From contig NZ_JAKGCT010000004.1 of assembly GCF_022230885.1 (NCBI RefSeq), positions 1,612,001 through 1,676,000 on the forward strand: a stretch of 64,000 bases of DNA, written 5' to 3'. The translations under genes and the position numbers were made by a program. Shown piece by piece: positions 28,273-35,755 of the stretch. Every line of letters begins with the position of its first letter. Position 1 is the stretch's first letter. The stretch comes from Paenalcaligenes niemegkensis. Lineage in GTDB: Bacteria; Pseudomonadota; Gammaproteobacteria; Burkholderiales; Burkholderiaceae_B. The notes under the pieces are model-generated. The model did not search any database, was not told the DNA's origin, and saw nothing but the letters and a program-made list of their open reading frames with translations.

Positions 28273-29534
28273 AGTGAGTCTCGTCCTAGAATACGGTCTA
28301 TTAGTGCAAGGGCTTGATAGGCATCCGACCGCGCGGACAAGTGTCGAACACGCGCTCGAAATAATGTCCGTTGCGCATCCAGCACCTCGATAAAGCCAAA
28401 CTTTCCCGCTTCAAATCCTTTTTTGGCTCTGTCGAACGCCGTGTTGGCACTGGGCAGAATCTCGGACTCGAATCTCTGCGTGGCACTTTTGGCAATGTCG
28501 AACTCGCTGGCGGCTCGTTGTAGTTGTGTCTGCAGACGAATCTTTAAGCCTCGGTAATCGTCTCGACTCTTATATGCCAGCATCGAAGCTTCATAGACAT
28601 TCCCCTGATTCCGATCGAAAAAAGGTAAAGGAATCGACACGCCCAGCATCATCTGATTGCGCCCCAGCTCGTTGTTCCGAATTACGCCAGCGCTTACTGT
28701 CAGATCCGGGTATCGCTTGCTCCGCTCCACTGCGATTCGGGCTTGGCTTCGCTCAAGATCAAGCCGCGCTGACTGCATGCGAGGCGAACGCTCCAGTGCT
28801 GCGGTCAGATCGTCTAGATCGGGGCGCCCCGGTAGGGCAGCAATATCTCCTTCGACCTTGGTAAATAGCGGGGAGGGATTGCCCCACAACGCCGCGAGGT
28901 TATATCGAGCCAGCTTCAGCGAACTGGCCGCCTGGGCCTTCTCCAGTTCTGCGTTCGCCAATTCGACCTGCGCCCGATCGGCATCCAGAGGTGGAACTTT
29001 GCCTGCCTCAACCCGCCGGCCTGCGATGCGATATGCGTCGTGAGCGATTTCAACAGTTTTGGTCGATAGCGCAACTTGCTCTTGCGCTATCAGCACATCA
29101 AAGAAGGCGGCAACCGTTTGAGACCGCACATCCGCACGGGTCTGCTGTAGATCCTGTCGTGCAATATCGCGAGTAAGCTCGGCTGCAGCAACGCGCGCTT
29201 CGCGCTTACCCCCGAGCTCTATGGGCAAACTGAGTTTCGTCGTCGTGGTGCGCGACGCTTTGCGGGCCGTGTCTTCTACTTCAACGTCCAATACCGGGTT
29301 CGGTCTTGTTCGGGCCTGGAGTACGATGCCTTCAGACGAATCGGCCGCGTAGCGAGCAGAAGAAAGAGAGTAGTTGGCATCCAGAGCCAGTTTGACTGCC
29401 TGGTTGAGTGTCAGTGACGCTACCGGTTCAGTTTGCTTCGCCGAAGTCGAGCCAAGGTAGGACGGCAGCGGCTGAGCCGATGCCGCTCCGCATAGAGCCA
29501 AGGCGGCTCCAAATAGAAGTAATGCACTGCGCAT
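28269..29534 (-). CDS. czcC: CzcC-like outer-membrane efflux channel (TolC family)
   Basis: 421 residues with a signal peptide (ALLLFGAALALCGAASAQ) and two TolC-type repeats: LTLNQAVKLALDANYSLSSA, TRPNPVLDVEVEDTARKA, LSLPIELGGKREARVAAAEL and, in the second half, LGVSIPLPFFDRNQGN and FEAGKFGFIEVLDAQRTLFR. These are the family hallmarks of CzcC. It forms the outer-membrane duct of the zinc/cobalt/cadmium pump. First structural gene after czcI, 190 bases away. Confidence 0.9.
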   Translation of the reverse strand: MRSALLLFGAALALCGAASAQPLPSYLGSTSAKQTEPVASLTLNQAVKLALDANYSLSSARYAADSSEGIVLQARTRPNPVLDVEVEDTARKASRTTTTKLSLPIELGGKREARVAAAELTRDIARQDLQQTRADVRSQTVAAFFDVLIAQEQVALSTKTVEIAHDAYRIAGRRVEAGKVPPLDADRAQVELANAELEKAQAASSLKLARYNLAALWGNPSPLFTKVEGDIAALPGRPDLDDLTAALERSPRMQSARLDLERSQARIAVERSKRYPDLTVSAGVIRNNELGRNQMMLGVSIPLPFFDRNQGNVYEASMLAYKSRDDYRGLKIRLQTQLQRAASEFDIAKSATQRFESEILPSANTAFDRAKKGFEAGKFGFIEVLDAQRTLFRARVRHLSARSDAYQALALIDRILGRDSL

Positions 29535-29723
29535 GGAATTGCTCCAAGATAGTATTTTGAGGTACTTGACTCTTGAGCAGTGCTGAGATCGGTGCGATGA
29601 CGGTATCGCCTACAGATGAGGCTTTCGAAAGCGATTCGGTCCAAATGAGGTGTCGCGCTGCCGCTCCCAGCTACTGCAAGGATAGCGGGACGACGCGGTA
29701 AAAGGTTGCTGCGTGGTCCCGCT

Positions 29724-30068
29724 TCAGACTGACGCCGTCCATTTAGGCCGTTCTGGCCTTTCGATGGGAGATTGCCGTAGGAGCTGCAGCTCGTCGGCTT
29801 CAGGAGCGAGGGAAGATAAAATGGGAACTACTCGAGGTGGATAAGTCTCAACAATACTCAAGGCATGCAGACCACAGAAGCGGTCCTCATGATGAACGCT
29901 TACGGTGGTTGAGCCGCGCTCATCGCCCTGCCCGGCTTTAGCTTCTTGGGTTTCGGAACAGAGATGGAGGCAGGCATCATGCTCTTGTGCGACGTACACA
30001 CTGACCACTCCCCAAGAAACCTGGAGCGGCAGAAGAACAAGCACAAGGATTAACACGAGTTTTTTCAT
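29724..30068 (-). CDS. czcI: CzcI-like small secreted regulator of the czc operon
   Basis: 114 residues from the ATG at 30068 (KKLVLILVLVLLPLQVSWG, signal peptide). The frame also starts at 30095, which has AAAGG upstream, so nine extra N-terminal residues are possible. The mature part has HDACLHLCSE, an HHEDRFCGLH segment and the ending RPERPKWTASV. CzcI heads czcCBA operons in Cupriavidus and affects their expression. A closely related copy lies alone at 40592-40948. The perfect box at 30283-30300 is the likely operon promoter element. Confidence 0.8.
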   Translation of the reverse strand: MKKLVLILVLVLLPLQVSWGVVSVYVAQEHDACLHLCSETQEAKAGQGDERGSTTVSVHHEDRFCGLHALSIVETYPPRVVPILSSLAPEADELQLLRQSPIERPERPKWTASV

Positions 30069-30282
30069 TCCAACGTCGATTATGCCGATTCTCATTACTG
30101 GACCTTTAACACACTGCGGCTCGGTATGACTGGCAGGTAACGGCTAAAGCTGTTGAGCCTTTCACGCAAAGAAAATCCTATATGGGGACGCTAATCGAGC
30201 TCATAGCTATCGGCTCGGCGGAAGCAACAAGCTGGCAACTTTTAATATTAACTAAATACAACCGTCACGCCCGCAACAGCCC

Positions 30283-30300
30283 GATTACTTTTTTGTAATC
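30283..30300. promoter_or_regulatory. Perfect metal-regulator-like box upstream of czcICBA
   Basis: GATTACTTTTTTGTAATC: perfect 6-base arms around six T, 214 bases before czcI. Best match to the window consensus. Confidence 0.65.
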
Positions 30301-30479
30301 CAAAAACATGTCTCAGCACGAGTGTCGAAACTCTTTCAATCTCAAGCAATAGATACAAAAAAAATGACTACTAGGGAAAATCCATCTATTCGTTAGATTG
30401 GAAATCTGCCAATCTAGGTTACTTTGATCTCTTGCGAGCACCCACGTCGGCTCCTATGCCGTCAAGTGTTAGAATTCAG

Positions 30480-30600
30480 GCCCTTCTTTGGGAAGTAGCT
30501 TACTTTCGACTTCGCGAGAAAGGGTTGTGTCAACATTCTAGGCTCCAACGCCATGGCGCAAGCGGCCGACAGGCATGGCGAGACCATAGACTTTTCCAGT
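30480..30600 (+). ncRNA. yybP-ykoY manganese riboswitch (Mn2+ aptamer)
   Basis: The conserved elements occur in order: TTTGGGAAGTAGC at 30487-30499, a GTCAACATTCT segment at 30529-30539, and GGCGAGACCATAGA at 30577-30590. The outer strands TCTTTGG and CCATAGA can pair with one mismatch. This class senses Mn2+ and activates mntP-type exporters. It lies 60-70 bases before an mntP-like start, exactly where expected, although the mntP itself is broken. Confidence 0.75.
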
Positions 30601-30656
30601 GCGCTGCCGGGCCGTACCGGAAAGTCCATGTGTCGCTCGGCTGGAACCACTCCCGC

Positions 30657-30865
30657 ATGAATTTTTTCTACGATGATCCTGGTGTTGGCCAGGTCAACTG
30701 ACGCGTTTGTGACCGCGGTCGACAAAGGTACTGCCCGTCGCACTCCTCGCCTATCAGAAGCGCTGCGTCTCGGAATTATTTTTGGTGTAATCGAAGCCGT
30801 CACACCGTTAGTTGGATGGGCTCTAGGGTCCATCGCAGTTGATTCCGTCGCAGATTGGGATCATA
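30657..30865 (+). pseudogene. mntP: mntP manganese exporter remnant
   Basis: Frames at 30657 and 30673 together give the MntP N terminus: [19 protein letters not shown] (family form LALSMDAFAxAxxKG), [20 protein letters not shown] and [14 protein letters not shown] one-base shift is needed after the ATG at 30657. Similarity stops at about 30863, where sequence of a dsbD-like gene begins on the other strand. Only about 65 of the roughly 190 residues remain, so it cannot be functional. The riboswitch upstream is better preserved. Confidence 0.75.
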
Positions 30866-31131
30866 TGGACGACGGAAGGTATAATCGGGAAAATCAGGAA
30901 GATGGCCACAGCCAGCATCATGACACCTCGAAAGTTTCGCACTGACAGCATCCAACGTCCAGCCTTAGGCAAAAGTGCACCCGCTGTGGTACCAGAGATC
31001 AGAAGCGGAACACCCATCCCGAGAAAAGCGCATCCGAGCAGGTGTATTAGCGCGAAAACGTGATAAGTGAAGCGAGCCGTGTCGGTGTAATACCCCCAAT
31101 GCGCAAGTAATTCAAGCCGTCCAGCTAGCAC
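30862..31131 (-). pseudogene. dsbD-like gene fragment
   Basis: The minus-strand frame contains [40 protein letters not shown] and a membrane helix, matching the later part of the central DsbD membrane domain (compare GMGLPLLAIAVFGARVLPKP in the intact dsbD at 43816). There is no catalytic thioredoxin domain and no start. It abuts the mntP remnant, so the two dead genes are joined at a deletion or recombination point. Confidence 0.65.
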
Positions 31132-31363
31132 TGGGCCACCACCATCAGCGCTGCATATTGACGAGCGAGCCCCACATCGCGCAGGTCTTTAACCTCGCTC
31201 AATGCGGTACAGACGCACAAAGTAGTCGATGGCTCGGTCGTTGCAGCTCCGTTTTCCCTTAGGTTGTATGCGTCTGACGTCGATGAATTTATGCCGAAGA
31301 TGGGCTGAGCCAGCCAAGTGATCAATGGCATCCTCTTGCTAAGAAAAATTTTATCAACTGCGC

Positions 31364-31663
31364 TTACTTCGCAGACTGTCGTTGCACTTCTTGTTGATAT
31401 TCAGGCCCCGAACGCAAACGGACATATTCTGCATAGGCAGCTTTATATTGGGGTCTAAAAGTATCCGGGGAGCCGCGACCTCGCCAGAATTTATCCAGCC
31501 CCGCGCGCTTCCAAAGCACTAAATCAGCCTGTACTTCTGCGCGTGTTTTGGATTCTCCGTAGATGCCAGAGTCCCCTGACTGACGTATCTGTGATGTACA
31601 CGCAGTGGTCACGACTGCACAGAGCAGGACAGCCGTGACCAAATGAATTTTTGACATAGGCAT
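31364..31663 (-). CDS. DUF4148 family small lipoprotein-like secreted protein
   Basis: 99 residues from the ATG at 31663 (MPMSKIHLVTAVLLCAVVTT), with GGAA before it. The signal ends VVTTACTSQ, which resembles a lipobox (TTAC), so it may be lipid-anchored, unlike its paralogue at 9822-10106. Shared blocks: KTRAEVQADLVLWKRAGLDK, FW, SPDTFRPQYKAAYAEYVRLR and SGPEYQQEVQRQS. Function unknown. A box at 31794-31810 lies 130 bases upstream. Confidence 0.75.
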   Translation of the reverse strand: MPMSKIHLVTAVLLCAVVTTACTSQIRQSGDSGIYGESKTRAEVQADLVLWKRAGLDKFWRGRGSPDTFRPQYKAAYAEYVRLRSGPEYQQEVQRQSAK

Positions 31664-31681
31664 AATTCTTGTTCCAAACAC

Positions 31682-32498
31682 TCGAATTTCGTCGCTTCGT
31701 TGCTCATCGAACTAACTCTATTCACCTTGAAGCAGTTGGTTGAAAGCCCGTAAATATTTTACTTTAGCCATAAGGACAAACCTCCAGCATCTGGATTACA
31801 TTTCTGTAAGCTTTATGAGGGCAGTCAGTTTTCTGTCGCTTCTCTCTTAAGTTAGAAGTAACCCTCGCGGACCTTCCTTCTCCTGACTGCCTATGTCATT
31901 TTTTCGCAGATTCAGCCAAAGGGTAAAGTTCATTTTCGAGAGGCACTAGATATCTGCTAATCCTCGAAGCTACCAGAATGGAGCTCAGCACCTGGCTGGA
32001 GTATTGTTCCGGCGGCTATTGGAAATCTCCTTGGAGGCTTATTGTTTGTTGTCCTACCTCTATAGATCGCTTTCGGCTCGAAACACAGCACCATGATTCA
32101 GGGCTGTAATGCGGGGGACCGACTCATAAGCGCGAGGACTACAAGCAGAAAAAGCCGCTGGCGTAGTTGGACGCGGCGTCATAGGCTGTTGAATTTGGCA
32201 GCAGGTATTGTTAATGCGCTGAGGATGGATAATTGAGCACAGTCTGCTGGCCGACGAGACAACCTTTGCGCTGATATTTCGAATCGCTAGCGTTGTCCAC
32301 CAAAACCAGCTATGGATGGCGTGGCTGGCGCATTGGGTTTTAATACGCCAGCTATATCGCCACTATGTTGCTGGCACGGGTGCTCATAGTCCTCGTTATT
32401 GATCCAAGCGCTAATGATCTAAATGAATTTATTTAAAACAAAATAGATCGAGGTCGACCTTAACGTGCTTAATTTCCCCTTTTCCGGAACACCCCCAA
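31682..32498. other. Intergenic region, 817 bases, carrying a metal-like box
   Basis: No gene is supported. It contains the metal-like box 31794-31810 and then separates the metal block from the ccm/dsb block. It is AT-richer than the flanks near 32400-32450. Short fragments of degraded genes are possible but cannot be named. Confidence 0.4.
31794..31810. promoter_or_regulatory. Metal-regulator-like box upstream of the DUF4148 lipoprotein gene
   Basis: GATTACATTTCTGTAAG, with arms TTACA / TGTAA around five bases. Confidence 0.55.
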
Positions 32499-33245
32499 CT
32501 ACCCAATCGCCCCAAGCGCTGGAAACGTCCTCAGTAACCAAATAGCAAAACGCACCAACTGTCCACTTGCCACCGCAATGCCCATCAGCACCAAAATCGC
32601 GCCCGTGATTATCTGAAGATAACGACCCGTTCGGCGCAATGAACCTATTCGACGCATAAAGGGTGTCATGAAGTACGCGGAAAGCAAGAACGGCACACCT
32701 AAACCCAGTGCGTAAATACCCAAAAGCAATATTCCCTGCCCAAGACTCTCAGACGTGGCGCCGAGTATCAAAATACCGCCAAGCACGGGACCAATACACG
32801 GCGTCCAACCGAAGCCGAATGCCATGCCAAGCACGGTCGCCGACCAGGGCTTACCCCCACCGCCCCGCGGCTCAAAGCGGTAGTAACGTTGCATCCATAG
32901 CGGGGCACGTATAACGCCCATAACCATCAGGCCAGCGACGACAATAACGCCGCCCGCGGCAATATTCAGTTCGTAGCGATACGATAAAAACAAACGCCCA
33001 ACTACAGTGATGCTGGCCCCTAAAATCAGAAACACCATGGAGAAGCCAGCAACGAAACACGCACTCAGGCCCAATGCTCGCCAGCGAGCCACACGTGCTT
33101 CGATATGAGAGGCACTGGACTGAACCGAATCGCCCGCAATATAGGAGAGGTAACCTGGCACAAGCGGTAAAACACAGGGCGATAGGAAGGAAGCAATACC
33201 GGCGAAAAACGCCGTTAATAGCCCAATGACAGTTAATTCAAGCAT
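32499..33245 (-). CDS. ccdA: CcdA-like transmembrane thiol electron transporter
   Basis: 248 residues and six predicted membrane helices. The two Cys-containing signatures of the family are present: FLSPCVLPLVPGYLSYIAG near residue 22 and FGFGWTPCIGPVLGGILILG near 145. CcdA moves electrons from cytoplasmic thioredoxin to periplasmic thiol proteins, which supports cytochrome c assembly. It follows tlpA (gap about 43 bases) at the end of the minus-strand run that begins at ccmA. Confidence 0.88.
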   Translation of the reverse strand: MLELTVIGLLTAFFAGIASFLSPCVLPLVPGYLSYIAGDSVQSSASHIEARVARWRALGLSACFVAGFSMVFLILGASITVVGRLFLSYRYELNIAAGGVIVVAGLMVMGVIRAPLWMQRYYRFEPRGGGGKPWSATVLGMAFGFGWTPCIGPVLGGILILGATSESLGQGILLLGIYALGLGVPFLLSAYFMTPFMRRIGSLRRTGRYLQIITGAILVLMGIAVASGQLVRFAIWLLRTFPALGAIG

Positions 33246-33288
33246 CGCATCATTCCCAGTAGGTAGTCTGCTTTATTCTTATCTCGCA

Positions 33289-33905
33289 TCACTTTAAATC
33301 CCGAATAGAGGCGTGCAGCAGTGCGCCATCAATTAAAGCTTCAACTTGCGGGCCATCCCAGGCAGCGGGCCCCATCGCCCGGCCGATTTCGCGCCCTTCT
33401 CGATCAATCAATAGCGTTGTTGGCACGCCCGGCGCACGCAGCGTGTCTGAAACCCTTGTCGTCGGGTCAACGTAATGCTTTAACGTTCGAATGCCAAAAT
33501 CCTGATAGAACGGTTTGATCAAATCAGGATCCCGATCAATTGACAGGGCAACGACTTCAAAGTCTGGACCGCCACGGTTGGCATTTAACCGGTCCAACGA
33601 TGGCATCTCTTCGCGACATGGGGGGCACCAGGTCGCCCAGACATTAAGCAATATGACACGACCTTCAAAATCGGCCAAAGTCACGGTCTTGCCCGTCGCA
33701 TCCTGGAAGGAGATCAAAGGCAGTTCGCGTGGCGTATGCCAGCGCATGAATCGCTGCCCCCTATGTCCACCGCAACATTAAGTACTCCACCTAGGAGATT
33801 TTTCGAGGCATTGTTACGTTGGTACAAAAACAAAGCGGTCGCGATGGCGATCACGCTGATTAACGCCACTGCTGCCCAAGCAATTATCTTAAAAGAGTTC
33901 TTCAT
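33289..33905 (-). CDS. Membrane-anchored TlpA/ResA-like thioredoxin, frameshifted
   Basis: The catalytic frame (33747-33289) has LLNVWATWCPPCREEMPSLD with the WCPPC active site and APGVPTTLLIDREGREIG with the cis-Pro. The missing N terminus is in another frame from 33905: MKNSFKIIAWAAVALISVIA, a membrane anchor. One added base in the C run 33757-33761 joins them into about 205 residues. It should reduce haem-binding cysteines or other periplasmic disulfides, fed by the adjacent CcdA. Confidence 0.85.
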
Positions 33906-33924
33906 TGTTAACGTTCAGCATCCA

Positions 33925-34782
33925 TCAGTTATTGGGGGTTGCCATTTCGACTTGTTCTCGGCGAGCTCGCTCTATGCTGTCTGCGACAGCCCGCGCGGCG
34001 TCCGAGCCAGGCGGAAGCAGGTCGAATAACTGTTGCCAATAGTCAATCGCTGCCGGATAGTCTTGGCGCTCAAGCGCTGCGGCGCCTGCCAAAGTCAGGG
34101 CGAATGGCTCCCGGGGATTGAGCGATAGTGCGCGCTCCAGCAATTGCGTCGGCTCCCCTTTAAAGCCAGCTTGATTGCTTCTGGCGAGTGTTTCGGCATA
34201 TTCGGACAACGCCAAAGGATCCGACTGGATGACGGTCGCCGCTTTGGCAAAGGCGGCAGCCGCGTCTTCATATTTTTCAAAATAACGATATGAGCGCGCC
34301 AGCATGAGCCAACCAGGCGCGTCATCAGGATTGCGCGCCAACCTGGCGGCGAGCGAATCCACCATGGCCTGCACATCGGCTTGTGTCATAACGGGAGCAC
34401 TTTGCGCCGGCGGTGGCGTAATGGCTGCGGGGTTCCCTATCGCAAGATAGGTAAGCGTTGCTGCCACGGGCAAGACAATGGCCAGCGCTATCGCGGCTGA
34501 CTTGCTGCTCTGGCGCCGTTGCCCGGTATCCTGAGCGGGTGTTGCCTCATCGAGCACACGCCGTTGCAGCTCTTGTTGGGCCGCAGCGTGATCAGGTAAA
34601 GACAATATACCGTTGGCGCGATCCTGCTCCAGTTCAACCAATTGGTCGCGCAGTACCGCCGCATTGACGGCGTGATGCTCGACACTGCTGTCCAGCTTGG
34701 GGCTACGCCACAGAACAAACACTAGCCACCAGGTGACACTAGCAGCAAGTAATGCGGCAATTAGGATAAAAATCAAATTCAT
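33925..34782 (-). CDS. ccmI: CcmI-like cytochrome c biogenesis TPR protein
   Basis: 285 residues: N-terminal membrane helix (IFILIAALLAASVTWWLVFV), a coiled region (HHAVNAAVLRDQLVELEQDR), a second helix (SAAIALAIVLPVAATLTYL), then tetratricopeptide repeats (APGWLMLARSYRYFEKYEDA, ALSEYAETLARSNQ). CcmI holds the apocytochrome for haem attachment by CcmF/CcmH. It starts 2 bases after ccmH ends. The position in the operon confirms the call. Confidence 0.88.
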   Translation of the reverse strand: MNLIFILIAALLAASVTWWLVFVLWRSPKLDSSVEHHAVNAAVLRDQLVELEQDRANGILSLPDHAAAQQELQRRVLDEATPAQDTGQRRQSSKSAAIALAIVLPVAATLTYLAIGNPAAITPPPAQSAPVMTQADVQAMVDSLAARLARNPDDAPGWLMLARSYRYFEKYEDAAAAFAKAATVIQSDPLALSEYAETLARSNQAGFKGEPTQLLERALSLNPREPFALTLAGAAALERQDYPAAIDYWQQLFDLLPPGSDAARAVADSIERARREQVEMATPNN

Positions 34783-34784
34783 GG

Positions 34785-35234
34785 TTATGTTCCGTTGTCC
34801 GTGGTTTGCGCTAGCAGTGCCTGCGCCCTCTTGCGCTCATCGTCGCTTAACAATGCGTCAGCCACACTGCTTTTACGGCGACGCAATGTTGTTGCCAGAA
34901 CGAGCAGACCAAAGGCCAGCAGCAACATGGGGCCAAACCATAGCAATAGCGTGGTGGCTTTTAATGGCGTGCGATAGAGTACGAAATCACCATAACGATC
35001 AACCATATAGGTTCTAATCTCGGCATCGCTTTTGCCCGCTTGTATCTGCTCGCGTATCTGCTGACGCAAATCCACGGCCAAGTCGGCGCGCGAGGCCGCG
35101 ATTGATTCGTTCTGGCACACCAGGCAGCGCAACTCGCCAGCAATATCCAACATGCGCTTTTGCGCCGCGCCGTTATCCGCCCACGATGGCAAGGCGATGA
35201 CCAAGCACAATAATGTCAGCCACCAACGTTTCAT
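34785..35234 (-). CDS. ccmH: CcmH-like cytochrome c biogenesis thiol reductase
   Basis: 149 residues: signal peptide (KRWWLTLLCLVIALPSWADN), the active-site motif LRCLVCQNESIAASRADLAV with the LRCxxC cysteines, a three-helix domain, and a C-terminal membrane helix (LLLWFGPMLLLAFGLLVLAT). It reduces the CXXCH cysteines of apocytochrome c. Overlaps ccmG by 4 bases. Confidence 0.92.
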   Translation of the reverse strand: MKRWWLTLLCLVIALPSWADNGAAQKRMLDIAGELRCLVCQNESIAASRADLAVDLRQQIREQIQAGKSDAEIRTYMVDRYGDFVLYRTPLKATTLLLWFGPMLLLAFGLLVLATTLRRRKSSVADALLSDDERKRAQALLAQTTDNGT

Positions 35235-35755
35235 TGCTCAAGCTCCCGTATCAGCGGTAGTATCGTGTCGCGTACCGCACTATCGGTTACTGCACCGATG
35301 TGCTTGTAACGAATGAAGCCGTCCTTATCGATAACAAAGGTCTCGGGCACGCCATAAACGCCATAGTCGATGCCCACGCGCCCTTGCGTATCGGATACGG
35401 ACAACACATATCCATTGCCATGGCGTTCCAACCACGAAATGGCTTCCCCGCGTATATCTTTGTAGTTAAGGCCTACAATGGGTACCCCATGTGTTTTAGC
35501 CAACGCCGTAATCACGGGATGCTCTTCAAGGCAGGCATAACACCAGGAGGCCCACACATTGAGCAGCCACACTTGGCCTTTCATGGCTTCTGGTGAAAAC
35601 GTGTCTTCTGGCGACGCCAACTGGGGCAAGGTGAAGCTTGGCGCCGGCTTGTTAATAAAAGGCGAAGGGACTTCGCTGGGCTTAAGGGTCAAACCGAAAC
35701 CCAGGAAGCCAACCAGTACGACAAAACCGACCAAGGGCCATATAAAGCGACTCAT
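35231..35755 (-). CDS. ccmG: CcmG/DsbE thiol:disulfide reductase
   Basis: 174 residues: N-terminal anchor (FIWPLVGFVVLVGFLGFGLT), then a thioredoxin fold with active site LLNVWASWCYACLEEHPVI (WCYAC) and YGVPETFVIDKDGFIRYKH. Specific reductant for cytochrome c maturation. Overlaps ccmF by 4 bases. Confidence 0.92.
   Translation of the reverse strand: MSRFIWPLVGFVVLVGFLGFGLTLKPSEVPSPFINKPAPSFTLPQLASPEDTFSPEAMKGQVWLLNVWASWCYACLEEHPVITALAKTHGVPIVGLNYKDIRGEAISWLERHGNGYVLSVSDTQGRVGIDYGVYGVPETFVIDKDGFIRYKHIGAVTDSAVRDTILPLIRELEQ

Noticed and set aside
30462..30833. Minus-strand frame of 123 residues over the riboswitch
   Set aside because: It is the reverse of the riboswitch and mntP remnant and has no family likeness.
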